Assembly: GCA_963678675.1 (NCBI GenBank)
Contig: OY783197.1
Coordinates: 13,117,813 to 13,181,812 of the forward strand
DNA from: Xiphydria camelus
Lineage: Eukaryota > Arthropoda > Insecta > Hymenoptera > Xiphydriidae
Length of the DNA stretch: 64,000 nucleotides
Direction of reading: 5' to 3'
Shown here one piece after another: positions 33,701 through 43,679 of the stretch. Made by a program: the position numbers and the translations under genes. The notes under the pieces are model-generated. The model ran no database searches. It saw only the letters and a program-made list of their open reading frames with translations, and was not told the origin of the DNA. Each line of letters starts with the position of its first letter. The first letter of the stretch is position 1.

Positions 33701-34171
33701 CTCACTCCTTCTGTCGGCGACTCTGCCGCGTTTTCTTTCCATGTCTTCCAATTTTCACCTTGACTCAGACTTTAATTTCATTTCAATTGCACAATTCGTC
33801 GACGAGGCAGAGCTCGACCACTCTGGCGAGGACCACGTTGACGGTAGCCCCTTCCTCCACGACTACCAGTCGCATCAGTTTCTCTCTGCAATTAAATATC
33901 AGTCGTGTTATTTGGTTGAACATCGAAAAGAAACCCGAATTATTATGTCTTATCGTTTCAAACAATTACTCACCATTATTCCAACATTCACAATTTTGAG
34001 ATTACACTTCACTTCTCCCGCATTTATCTACCTCCCGCTTTTACCATTTCAAATATTTCGCTCGTACGTAGCGCCATCTTCCAAAGCCAACTCTAACTAA
34101 AATACTGCCGAAGTCAAATTTCAGAAAAATTCAGGTCGCTGCACCTGCTCGACTAGCCATTGGACATACGG
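30732..34171. mobile_element. Giant CCGTATG-family palindrome, 3.44 kb
   Basis: TA-flanked, ends CCGTATGTCACATGGCTAG and CTAGCCATTGGACATACGG. The arms, 30732-32370 and 32535-34171 (each about 1.64 kb), are inverted copies with only scattered differences; the loop is 164 bp. Reading inward, each arm holds GTTAGAGTTGG, an ATG joined to a splice donor, an intron, an Arg/Gly-rich exon, and a Ser-rich (AGC)n segment. Extra frames on the opposite strands are mirror shadows. Confidence 0.92.
30927..31125 (+). CDS. Candidate spliced micro-ORF in the giant palindrome arm (36 aa)
   Basis: ATG at 30927-30929 is followed immediately by donor GTGAGTAATTG. A good acceptor, TATTTAATTGCAG, ends at 31017, and exon 2 (31018-31125) continues in frame to TGA. 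The product would begin MRQTDATGSRGGRGYRQRGP and end RRRKVQLK: Arg/Gly-rich and RNA-binding-like in composition. The mirrored right arm keeps the same ATG/donor and acceptor on the minus strand (about 33970-33880). Further downstream open segments (VESPTEGVSKVRKKSAV; SSSKDSSSSSSVNGRG) hint at an alternatively spliced longer protein. Unknown family; transcription is unproven. Confidence 0.35.
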
Positions 34172-34173
34172 TA

Positions 34174-34482
34174 TGTACATTTCCTGGAAATCATTTATCG
34201 GACGGATCGTCGCGAGCCGTCAATGCAGTACCCAGCTCATCCAGGTACAAGAGAAACAATTAACCGTTCAATTTAGCCTGACGCATCCTCGCGGTCGACA
34301 TTCTTGATCCGTGAGTGCGGCGCTCGTGAAACCGTTAGCAACGGTACCTTTGGAGACGGACTCGGACAGCCCCAGCGTCATCGGCTGTTATACCACCCTT
34401 CTCTAATTAGCCAGTCAGGGTTGATAGCGTCGCCCACACTGTCCTCTCCATTGATCGAAAAGTCGCCACGTTCCGAACTATA
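34174..34482. other. Spacer between palindrome and pogo-like MITE
   Basis: GC-neutral sequence with an open frame from 34304 that has no recognised domain. It may belong to the 5' side of the gypsy remnant. Confidence 0.3.
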
Positions 34483-34484
34483 TA

Positions 34485-34746
34485 CAGTAAAACCTCGTTT
34501 ATCGCAATTCTCACTTATTGCAAGTCTCACTTATAGCAAGGCAGAAGTCTCGTTTATTGCAACCCCTTCGTCTTCTACCGCGCATGGTAGTTGCAACCCT
34601 TCCGACTTTCATCGCGCACGATGGCCAATCACGGGCGACCAGTGCGAAATCGCCTTGAGTCGAGAAGTGGAGTGGGAGCCCCTCTCGAGTTGCGATAAAC
34701 GAGAGGCATACGATTCGAGGGGCTTACAATAAACGAGGTTTTACTG
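34485..34746. mobile_element. 262-bp pogo/Tigger-like MITE
   Basis: Ends CAGTAAAACCTCGTTTATCG and its counterpart ATAAACGAGGTTTTACTG, flanked by TA. CAGT...AAACCTC ends with TA duplications are typical of Tigger/pogo elements. Internal words TCGTTTATTGCAA and GTTGCGATAAACGA repeat the TIR. Confidence 0.85.
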
Positions 34747-34765
34747 TAAGACGAAGCCAGGAGGC

Positions 34766-36535
34766 TTCCGTCGTCTTCTCTTAGCCGATACACTCACCAA
34801 AGCTTTTCTACGGGATCCTGTGAGAGAGGACGATGAAGTGGGTGACATAGTGCATTCTATCAGTAAACATTTAGCAATAAGTAAGGAGAAGAGGAGAACT
34901 GTACAGGAAGCAACGGAACAAGATGAGATTTTTCAAAAGATCATGCATTATCATCAGGATAAATGGCCAGAGTACCGTATGTCCGCGATCATTTGAACCA
35001 TAGGAAAATTGCGAGTTTTGCATGAGCATCCCTTTGGGTCTCCTTGTCCAATAGAATCACCGGAGAAGCGTGAATGCGCATGCGTAGTCATCCGCGAGTG
35101 TGGCGTCGTCAGCAAGTTCAGATCGGTTATCGAAATAATCGATCTGAACTTGCTGACGACGCCACACTCGCGGATGACTACGCATGCGCATTCACGCTTC
35201 TCCGGTGATTCTATTGGACGAGGAGACCCAAAGGGGTGCTCATGCAAAACTCGCAATTTTCCTATGGTTCAAATGATCGCGGACATACGGTATGTGCGGA
35301 ATGTTCCTCTTTGCGTGCAACCTTATTGGAATTATCGCCACGATATCTCGGTAGACGATGGCATGGTATTTGTGGAGGATAGATTGTTGGTTCCCAGTAT
35401 TCTGAGACCAGAGATGCTCAGGATTCTGCATGAAGGACATCTTGGGGAAGAAAAGTGTAAGAAGAAAATGCTAGGTGTTTGCTCTTCTGGCCTGGGCTGA
35501 CTCAGCAGATTGAACAAATGGTTTCGGCCTGTACTGTATGTCAGCAGTTTCAATCGAGTCAAGGCAAAGAGCATGTAATTCCTTCGAGGTCCTGGTGCAA
35601 GGTCGGTACGGATATTCTGGACTTTGCTGGTGCTACGTATTTGGTGGTAATAGATTATTACTCGAAGTGGCTGGAGTTATTGCCAATGCAGAGAAAGACA
35701 TCAGGGGGAGTGATAAATCAGCTTAAAGAAGTATTCTCGAGGTTTGGAATCCCAGAGGAGTTAGTATCGAATAACATGTCGTTTGGAAGTTTGGAGTTCA
35801 AGACTTTTGCTTGGCAATGGAATATTGTCCTCACAACCTCTAGCCCGAGGTATCCACAGTCTAACGGCATAGCTGAGAGAGCCGTACAAATTGCAAAGAA
35901 TATTCTACGAAGAGCATCAACCGGAAGAGCGGATTTAGGTGTCATGCTGCTTGATTATAGGAATACTCTAGTCAAGGGGATGAGTGTCAGTCCTGTCCAG
36001 CTATGTATGGGACGTAGACTGCGCACAAAAATACCATTACTCAGTAGCAAACTTATACCAAAGGTACCAACCGGTGTTCAAGGCGAGTTACAAGCAAACA
36101 AGCAATCCAAAAATTATACTATGACAGGTCTGCTCGTAACCTACCTGAACTAAACGTGGGTGACAGGGTTTTGCTGAAACGAGGTAATACAGTGGAGCCT
36201 GCTAAAGTGACCACTAAGCTTGAGGCTCTACGTTCATTTATCGTGGCCACTACGGATGGTGGTGAATACAGGCGCAATCGAAGACAATTAATAAAACCTA
36301 AATATGAGACTGTGATGCACTTCGTGGATCCATTCTCTGATCTCATGATCGGATGATTCGCAGTCTTCCAAAGAGGATATTGCAGAGCCTACAAATCGGT
36401 CAACCAGTGAGGGACCTGCTGATGAACCACTGGATTCTGAACGTGGTGTATCTAGTGGACGAACCTTGAGACCTCGTGCGGATATAAAACATCCAGAACG
36501 TTTTAAGGACTTTGTTGTTTGAAATGCTGTAATTA
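34766..36535 (+). pseudogene. Gypsy pol: RNase H end and integrase
   Basis: Starts within ADTLTKAFLRDPVREDDE (tether region) and is interrupted by the palindrome after HYHQDKWPE. It resumes with an HHCC zinc-binding motif (HEGHLGEEKCKKK, then ACTVCQQF) and the integrase core: VGTDILDF with the first Asp, and SNGIAERAV with the catalytic Glu. At the second catalytic position the sequence is VSNNMSF where VSDNG is usual, so that Asp is lost. Frameshifts near 35470 and 36120 and later stops follow; GDRVLLKRGNTVEPAKV resembles the gypsy C-terminal SH3-like module. Inactive; integrases of this family insert the cDNA copy in the nucleus. Confidence 0.88.
34975..35290. mobile_element. CCGTATG-family palindrome inserted in gypsy pol, 316 bp
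   Basis: TA-flanked, ends CCGTATGTCCGCGATCATTT. Essentially the same sequence and length as 30163-30478. It splits the gypsy frame between KWPE and NVPLCVQPYW, so the palindrome inserted after the retrotransposon. Confidence 0.93.
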
Positions 36536-36619
36536 TGTTATTATTATGTTATTACATGGTATGGTTATGTTATGGTATTACATGTTATTATTATTACCTA
36601 CTTATATTAAAGGGGGGAA

Positions 36620-36799
36620 TGTGGCAGATGATAAAGTAGCCCAGAAGGCGCTTCCGTATGTGAGACTAGAGAGATCACCTTCTAGAATATATATAACCGG
36701 AGTCGAGAGTGAGGCACGAAGCACGTGGCATGTGTAAAATGTAACCTGTTATTAAAATACCAATAAATATCACTTTTACTAATGATGCAAGTTGTTACA
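36620..36799 (+). repeat. Gypsy 3' LTR (180 bp)
   Basis: Begins TGTGGCAGATGATAAAG right after the polypurine tract and ends GTTGTTACA, giving the TG...CA-type borders. AATAAA at about 36763 can serve as poly(A) signal. No matching 5' LTR in the window. Confidence 0.75.
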
Positions 36800-37476
36800 C
36801 TTTTGCAAAATCCTACTTTATCCACTGTGTACACTGCGTGATGCCACAGTGGTACCCCAGTGGTCACGCACCAAGACATCACTGTGATGTTTCTCAAAGT
36901 CACCGCGTGGTCTCACAATGCTACCACTGTGAAGTCACCTGGCTATCGGGGATGTTGTTCCAATGCGCAATTCGTGCGTCTTCCACCACAAAATCGCGTC
37001 GCGACGCTGCATGCTTCTCGACGACAATGTGTCGAGTGTAGTAGAACCGTAGTTCCGTTTAGTCTATGCCCGTCCTTCGGACTGTGTGCTCGCCAGGGGA
37101 TAACGGGTCAAGGTTACTAGACAGGGTTAAGTTACCAGATAATGTTAAGTAGGTTGTCTGGTAAGCGCGAAAGGGGAGAGACGTTAGAGGGGAACGCTAC
37201 GTCATCTGTTTGCCAGTCGTGCGCCATTAGTGTTAATTTACATGTGATTTTATTGCTCTGTAAGGTTTATCAGTGGTTTTAATTAATTTTTGAGTGAAAA
37301 TTATTATTTTGCTGTGAACATTTTGTAATTTAATAAATCCTTAGTGATATCTCAACGTCTGTCATTAATTTTAAGTGAAAAATAGTGTATTATTACGAAC
37401 TGTGAACTTGTATACCTAGTGTAGTTATCGTCCTGCTTTTGTGTATGGATTATTTTTTTTATTTTTATTTGTCAAG
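36800..37476 (+). other. Inverted CACTGTG cluster, then probable P-element 5' UTR
   Basis: 36815-36945 holds repeated CACTGTG/CACAGTG words in both orientations. Towards 37476 the sequence ends in TGTCAAG|GTGAGTAA, a good splice donor feeding the THAP exon. The element's 5' terminus was not located. Confidence 0.4.
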
Positions 37477-37545
37477 GTGAGTAATAATAAATGCACAAAT
37501 CTTCAATTAAAATAGGTTCTATAAATAGTATTATTTATTTTGTAG

Positions 37546-38946
37546 ATGCCTGGAGGGGTTGTTTGTAATGTAGCTATATGTAAAAATAACTCAAAAAAGG
37601 CCAAACAAAGTGGTGAAATCCTTTCATTCTTTGCATTTCCAAAAGATCCTACAATTCAGAAGGAATGAATAAGAAGATGCCATAGAAAGGATACATGGGA
37701 TGTGGCTAATAAAAGAATATGTAGCAAACATTTTCAGTAGTCTGATATGGAAGATGAAATACAAGCCAGAATTATGAATAAGCAACCAAATAGACTTAAA
37801 AAAAATGGTAAGTATTGGTTTTTTGTCAATATATATATAAATAGTTCTGGTTTATTTTTCAAGATTTTTTTAAGATAAATTTATTTAGCTATTTAAGATA
37901 TTTTCAACATTACAAAATACTATTATATTATATATTGCAATATTTAAATGGTTTTTAGCAATCCCCTCATTATTTTTACTCCCGTCGCGACGCGTCGCAT
38001 GAGAAGTCAGAAGAAACTAATAGATCAAAAAGAATGAAGCTTAAACACCCGAAACAAGTTGCAGACAGTTTGATTAGTAGTGAGGCAGCATCTTTGGAAA
38101 TATCCAATCATGTAGCAAATATTGATTTATCACAAATTTCATCCAATTCTAAGCCCAGTGATTATGATATTTTAAAATCTAAGTCGGAGGAAATGCAGAA
38201 AGAAAATGCTGCGCTTAAGAAGCAATTAGAAGAATGCGAAAGCCAGATTAAGACTTTGCAACAACATATAATAGATGTTGAGATGCAAATTAAAAAGGAA
38301 AGTGTTGAATTTGATAAGAAAGTAAAAAGTACCTTGAACAATTTTTTATCGCCAAATCAAGTTGATATCCTGTTAAAACAGAAAACTAAAGCTCGTTGGA
38401 CCCAGGAAGAATTATCCAGGGCTTTTACATTAGGGAATGTAAGAAAATTGTTCATATATTATTTTTTCCATTTTGAATTATGTTTTACAGTATTGAACTG
38501 TAGCTAAATATTTTTTTAGATATTTCAGCAAAAGAGCTTATATTTACATGCGAAATACAGTAAAATATCCTCTGCCAGGATTATCAACCCTACATCAATG
38601 GGCTTTAAACATAAACTTAACAAATGGTATTTTGGAGGATGTATTAAGTGTGATGGAGATAGCAGGAAAAACTAAATGTTATCGATACAAAGCAACGGTT
38701 TTGTCATTTGATGAAGTAAAAGTTTCCTCTCTGTACGAATATTATCAAAAAGATGATGAAATAATAGGACCACATTCTTATATGCAGGTATTATACCCAA
38801 CTTTTATTTTAAATTATGTATTTAAGTTTAAAAATTTTTTTCTTCGTTTCCAGGTTATTATGGCACGTGGCCTTTTTGCCAATTGGAAACAGCCAATTTA
38901 TATTGGCCTTGACAAAAAGATGACAGAGGACTCGAAGATACAATAG
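37546..38946 (+). pseudogene. P-element-type (THAP) transposase, N-terminal two thirds
   Basis: An acceptor (TTTATTTTGTAG) precedes MPGGVVCNVAICKNNSKKAK. The C2CH THAP finger is visible (C-V-A-I-C, RRCHRKDTW, ICSKHF) but interrupted by TGA at a Trp position, with a TAG after ICSKHFQ. Donor at 37808, acceptor ending 37958. The next exon is a coiled coil (MQKENAALKKQLEECESQIK), and RAFTL begins the transposase fold. Exon 38520-38787 carries YPLPGLSTLHQWALNINL and VLSFDEVKV, where the first catalytic Asp is expected. A last exon (38854-38946) reads VIMARGLFANWKQPIYIGLD and then ends. In the P/THAP9 family the C-terminal third with the remaining catalytic residues follows; here it is missing. Confidence 0.88.
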
Positions 38947-39278
38947 GGACCGTGTACGAGCTATAGATGGCAGTATATTCGCCGATGTGCGCTCGACCAC
39001 ACGACTGAAATAGATACTATTTGGGAGTAAATTTACAGTGTGACGCTATTAGAGAATTTATAAAAATGATCAGAATTATTAAGTATGGCTTTCGGCCAAT
39101 CTCCAAAATCACCTCATACGAGGTCAAAATAATGTCAAAGGACGAAAATTATTTTAATCGGGTCATGTACTTAATGTAATAGAGACAGATGACATCGAAA
39201 ACGGAGAGATCGTTATAACCTGTAAAGTTGTAGCTCAAACCAATATATCAAATACTTATGATGTAAAGATTGTAGTAA
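38947..39278. other. No gene seen
   Basis: Sequence downstream of the broken P-type transposase; no element end or coding content recognised. Confidence 0.4.
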
Positions 39279-39280
39279 GT

Positions 39281-39798
39281 ACAGTAAGTTAAGTAAGAGC
39301 GTGTGTACGGCGTTATTCATAAAAATTTATTCAACAATGTTTTTTTCCACATACATACGTTTGACATGTTTCAAGGTAATGCACAATTATGTTAGCTCAC
39401 CAGCATCAATAATCGCTTGGCATCTCTGAGGTATACTATCAACTAAATTTTCGGCGTATTCGCGGGGAAGTGCCTTCCAAATGCATCGAATTTCTCGGGA
39501 TAGCTGCTTCACAGTGAGTTCACAGTGAAGACACGTTTTCCTCGAAGCTTCTGCTTGATGTATGTCTCCTGAGAAATTCGACGCATTTGGAAGGTACTTC
39601 CCCGCGAATACGCCGAAAATTTCGTGAATAGTATGCCTCGGAGATGTCAAGCGATTATTGATGCTGGTGAGTGATTGAACTCATTATTAACATAATTGCG
39701 CATTGCTTTGGAACATGTCAAACGTATGTATGTGGAAAATACATTGTTGAATACATTTTTAATGACTAACGCTGTACACGGTTTTACTTAACTTACTC
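39281..39798. mobile_element. TA-flanked palindrome made from the 3' end of a Tc1-type element
   Basis: Ends CAGTAAGTTAAGTAAG and TTACTTAACTTACTC. Both arms contain the same short coding stretch: on the minus strand 39387-39500 reads LSREIRCIWKALPREYAENL, then VDSIPQRCQAIIDAGE, the usual C-terminus of a Tc1 transposase. The right arm carries the mirror copy on the plus strand. It is therefore an inverted duplication of an element's 3' end. Confidence 0.82.
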
Positions 39799-39802
39799 TA
39801 TA

Positions 39803-40961
39803 CAGGGTGGACCAGGTTAAACGTCATTTTTTTGATATGTGGTAGAACAACAACAAAAAAGTAGACTTTCATAAGAAAATTTTTTTCAAAAATGTTTCCT
39901 AACAAAGATACAGGGTGTCAAAGTTTCGAAAAAATGGTTTTCTCATCATAACTTCTAAACTACTTGATCGATTTCCATAAAATTTCGCACACAGGCTAAT
40001 GTAGAACAGCTCTAAGCAATAATTAAATAATTTTTTAAAATTCTCCAGTGGCGTAGATACTAGGGGCCGGTACCCCCATTTCCCCCTCCCAATCTTCGGC
40101 GCCACTTGATATTTTGCAAAGAAAATTTAATTATTGGATTCCCCGTTTAATTTAGAGAAAAAAATCACCCTTGCAAATTTTTGATTTGTGGCTTCGTTTT
40201 TGAGATATTTATTTTAATTTATAGGGTTGCGAGCAGGCCAAAGCTAGGTTGAACTCCATTAATTGTGATATGTGATAGAGCAACAAAAAAAATAGATTCT
40301 CATGAGAATATTTGTTTCAAAAATATTTCCTAACAAAGATATAGGGTGTCAAAGTTTCGAAAAAAAATGGTTTTCTCATTCCCCTTTCCTCCTTCCCAAT
40401 CTTCGGCGCCACTGGATATTTTGCAAAGAAAATTTAATTATTGGATTCCCCGTTTAATTTAAAGAAAAAAATCACCCTTGCAAATTTTTGATTTGTGACT
40501 TCGTTTTTGAGATTTTTTTCTTTAAATTAAACGCAACCCTATAAATTAAAATAAATATCTCAAAAACGAAGCCATAAATCAAAAATTTGCAAGGGTGATT
40601 TTTTTCTCTAAATTAAACGGGGAATCCAATAATTAAATTTTCTTTGCAAAATGTCCAGTGGCGCCGAAGATTAGGAGGGGGAAAGGAGGGTACCGGCCCC
40701 TAGTATCTACGCCACTGGAGAATTTTTAAAAATTATTTAATTACTGCTTAGAGCTGTTCTACATTAACATGTGTGCGAAATTTCATGGAAATCGATCAAG
40801 TAGTTTAGAAGTTGTGATGAGAAAACAATTTTTTTTCGAAACTTTGACACCCTGTATCTTTGTTAGGAAACATTTTTGAAAAAAATTTTCTTATGAGTCT
40901 ACTTTTTTTTGGTTGTTCTATCACATATAAAAAAAAATGACGTTTAACCTGGTCCACCCTT
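39803..40961. mobile_element. ~1.16-kb palindromic mariner-like element
   Basis: Ends CAGGGTGGACCAGGTTAAAC and GTTTAACCTGGTCCACCCT, TA on both sides. Long inverted arms contain ACCAAGGG-free blocks such as TACAGGGTGTCAAAGTTTCG and GGGGAATCCAATAATTAAAT. A second partial copy of the arm lies in the middle (about 40220-40510), so the structure is a palindrome with internal duplication. No transposase. Confidence 0.8.
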
Positions 40962-40972
40962 TATAACCTATA

Positions 40973-41383
40973 CAGTATGTCCCGTGGATATAACGCAAGT
41001 ATTTGAATTTCCCTGACATTTAACTTTGGTAGTGCTTGGAACGGTGCTGTAGTTAGAGTTGGCTTCAGAAGAGTGCGCTGCGTTCTTACGAGCCGTGTTT
41101 CGAGAGCGAAAAGTGTAAAACGTCTGATTTCCCGGGAACTGTCAATTCGGGAGATCGAAGCGTCTAACCTCGAAATGAACTGAATTTGTAAATAATGGTA
41201 AATAATGTGTAGAAGTGATGAGAAATAATTATACAGGTTTCGCGCGCGCGCGCGGAAACACGGCTCGTAAGAACGCAGCGCACTCTTCTGAAGCCAACTC
41301 TAACTACAGCACCGTTCCAAGCACTACCGAAGTCAAATGTGGGGGAAATTCAAATACTTGCGTTATATCCACGGGACATACTG
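40973..41383. mobile_element. CCGTATG-family variant palindrome (CAGTATG ends), 411 bp
   Basis: Ends CAGTATGTCCCGTGGATATA and complement, flanked by TA. The left arm includes GTTAGAGTTGG, TCAATTCGGGAGATCGAAGC and TCTAACCTCGAAAT as in 16122-16461, then AATAATGGTAAATAATG, where the splice-donor G is changed. The right arm lacks part of this segment; a (CG)n run lies at 41241-41256. Confidence 0.87.
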
Positions 41384-41385
41384 TA

Positions 41386-42017
41386 TATGGGGCATTTCAC
41401 AAGAAAACGACAAAGCGAAACCCATGGGGGGTCGGGAATTTACTTCATATATTTTTTTTCTTACAGGGTTTTGGGTTCTAAACATACTCCTAAGTGGATT
41501 TTTTTTATTGCCTTTGTTTATACGGGATACCTCTCGACAATATTGAAAAATGTGATTTTCAGGGCTAATTTTCGAATAGAAGAAATGATAATTTCAAAAA
41601 ACTTTAAATACAAAAAGGTTTTCTTTTTGAACGTACTTCCTGGAAAAAAAATGCGGTATTACCAGTACCGGCAGAAACGAAAATAACCACTATTTTTTCG
41701 TCTCCTGAAAATACGCCATTTTTTATTTCAAGAAAACAAATTTTTAATTAATCTTCAAAGAATTACAAATTTTTTAAGCCCACACACCATGGAGTGTTGA
41801 TTTTTCAATGTTTTATGCACTATTTTAGAGAAAAAACTGAGTCATTATTTGTTTATGTGCTGGCAATTGCAGACTTGCTCGAGTAGCTAATCGCTTAACA
41901 GTTCCCCAATACCATTGGAAGGGCCCTTGCCGTGCGCTGTGGCAAAAAATGCCATTCAGCAGCGACGCGAAAATCTTCAAAATGATAATAAATATTACAA
42001 ACATTTTTAAAATTTTT
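41386..42017. other. No gene seen
   Basis: AT-rich stretch with overlapping chance frames near 41400-41690 and a GC-richer patch near 41860-41950. Confidence 0.4.
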
Positions 42018-42106
42018 TAATTGCTGTGGCGCATCGATGATTTTGTTAAATCGTTTATACCAATGTCGTCAAAGATGATTTACTTCTCAGACGGGGCGCT
42101 ACAGCA
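42018..42106. repeat. Short inverted repeat, possible 89-bp MITE
   Basis: TTTAATTGCTGTGGCGC faces GCGCTACAGCAACTAAA across a 55-bp loop. It lies just outside the left end of the large SWIM transposon. Confidence 0.5.
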
Positions 42107-42120
42107 ACTAAAAAATTTAA

Positions 42121-42978
42121 AAAAGGGTAAAGCCGGATAAGCATATGAAATCAGGCCCGGCCTGACTTTTTTTTCCCCATTCAGGTATATTTTGTGTCTA
42201 TATATAACTAAGCTCTTTCTAAATTTTTAGACCAAAATATTGATTTAATCAAAAGTTATCGCCAAAAAACCAAAAAACGAAAATATTGTTTATCTCGAAA
42301 ACTACTCGACTGATTTCGCGCAGCGAAATATATATTATGCACCGTCATGTAGCTATATTATAAAAAAAGTATTGGATTGTTTCGCCCATAAATAAAGAAA
42401 AACAACAAGTTTGAATTTTTCAATAATTTTTATTTTTCGTATGAAAAATAACACCCCCGCCGTTTTTTTTATACAGACTCAAGCATGACTAAACTATGAC
42501 ATATAATTTTTACAAGATGATTGGTGTGGGAGAACAAGTCGAAATAAATTAAAGAAAATAACACAACTTTGCTTCCGCTGTTTTCTTAACGTAATAAATA
42601 GCAGAAAACGGCGGAAACAAAGTTGTACACTTATTAATTCGAATTTTTACTTAACAAAAAGTAATAGTATTTATTTACAATTGTTTATTACTAACGAGAA
42701 TACAATTTACTACTTGTGATATATTATGTAGGTACCTACATATAAATCGAAATTAAATCAAATTAAAGGTACTGACATAGAAGCTTCGTTTCAATCTTCG
42801 TCGCTTTCGTAATTTATTGTTGGTTGAATATTTTCTCTGTGGAATAGTTTGTTTAATATTTCTGCAGGTTTAATAAGCTTTGTTTGATATCGTGCAAATG
42901 ACAAGTAATACATAATTGCAGCTATATGGGAACAACAACCGACCGTTCTCTTGCCGTTTGCACACGCGCATGTGTCGA
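42121..42978 (-). repeat. Left long TIR, including antisense copy of the SWIM exon
   Basis: Inverse of 50401-51260, roughly 95% identical by eye. From about 42792 inward it encodes on the minus strand an intact C-terminus: CACANGKRTVGCCSHIAAI, FARYQTKLIKPAEIL, NYESDED-stop. It is a gene end without the rest of the gene. Confidence 0.85.
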
Positions 42979-43000
42979 TACAATGCGAGTCGATACAAAT

Positions 43001-43336
43001 CTAACAGTAATTACAAGACGGTGGGGGTAACGACTTTCAATCTCTGATAAGCCAGGATTTCCGTCGCACGTTAATCGGACGTCTATATCGGTTCTTATCG
43101 TTCATTATCATTGCGATCAGAGTAAAGCGCTAATCTAGAGTTAATGTGCCGCCATCGGTTGCATTGATGAGTTATTTCGGGATCTTAATCGTAATTCTAG
43201 ATCAGCGCTTTACTTAGATCGCGATAATAATGAATGATAAGAACCGATATAGACGTCCGTTTAACGTGCGATGAAATACCTGGCTTATCAGGAATAGAAA
43301 ATCGCTACCCCCCCACCGTCTTGCAATAACTGTTAA
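43001..43336. mobile_element. ~335-bp foldback MITE
   Basis: Arms begin CTAACAGTAATTACAAGACG and TTGCAAGACGGTGGGGG in inverse. Long matching blocks include GACGTCTATATCGGTTCTTA opposite TAAGAACCGATATAGACGTC. The loop is near 43140-43185. Inserted just inside the left TIR of the SWIM transposon. Confidence 0.8.
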
Positions 43337-43679
43337 ATGTCAGCTATATAGGTCGGAACGAAATGAACGTTCATCAGTGTAATGTAATGCAACGTAGTGT
43401 CATGTAACGTGTGTACAATACATCCAGTTTGCAAGTACTTACTTTAACTTTACAATCGAGTCAGTTCCTCTTTGGTCTCAGTTTCATTCGCTATCGTCAG
43501 GGGCAACTGATCCACTGTACCCCGAGGAGATCTAACATTGTATAGATATGAGTACAGATAAAGTTAGTACCATTTTTATATATCATCTTATACATTAAGG
43601 ATAATTGTTTCTAGTCATTTAACTGCATTTAATATATCTTCACTATTTAAATGTAATTTGTCAAATATTTATATTTTTT

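Larger units (their letters stand above)
34750..36799 (+). mobile_element. Ty3/gypsy retrotransposon, 3' part with LTR
   Basis: Contains the tether/integrase end of pol, a polypurine tract (AAAGGGGGGAA, about 36609-36619) and one 3' LTR. The 5' LTR, gag, protease and reverse transcriptase are absent. A CCGTATG palindrome (34975-35290) is inserted in pol. Confidence 0.85.

Noticed and set aside
38034..38507. 157-codon frame taken as an independent coiled-coil gene
   Set aside because: Splice sites and the preceding THAP exon show it is the middle exon of the P-type transposase; its last residues are intron read-through.
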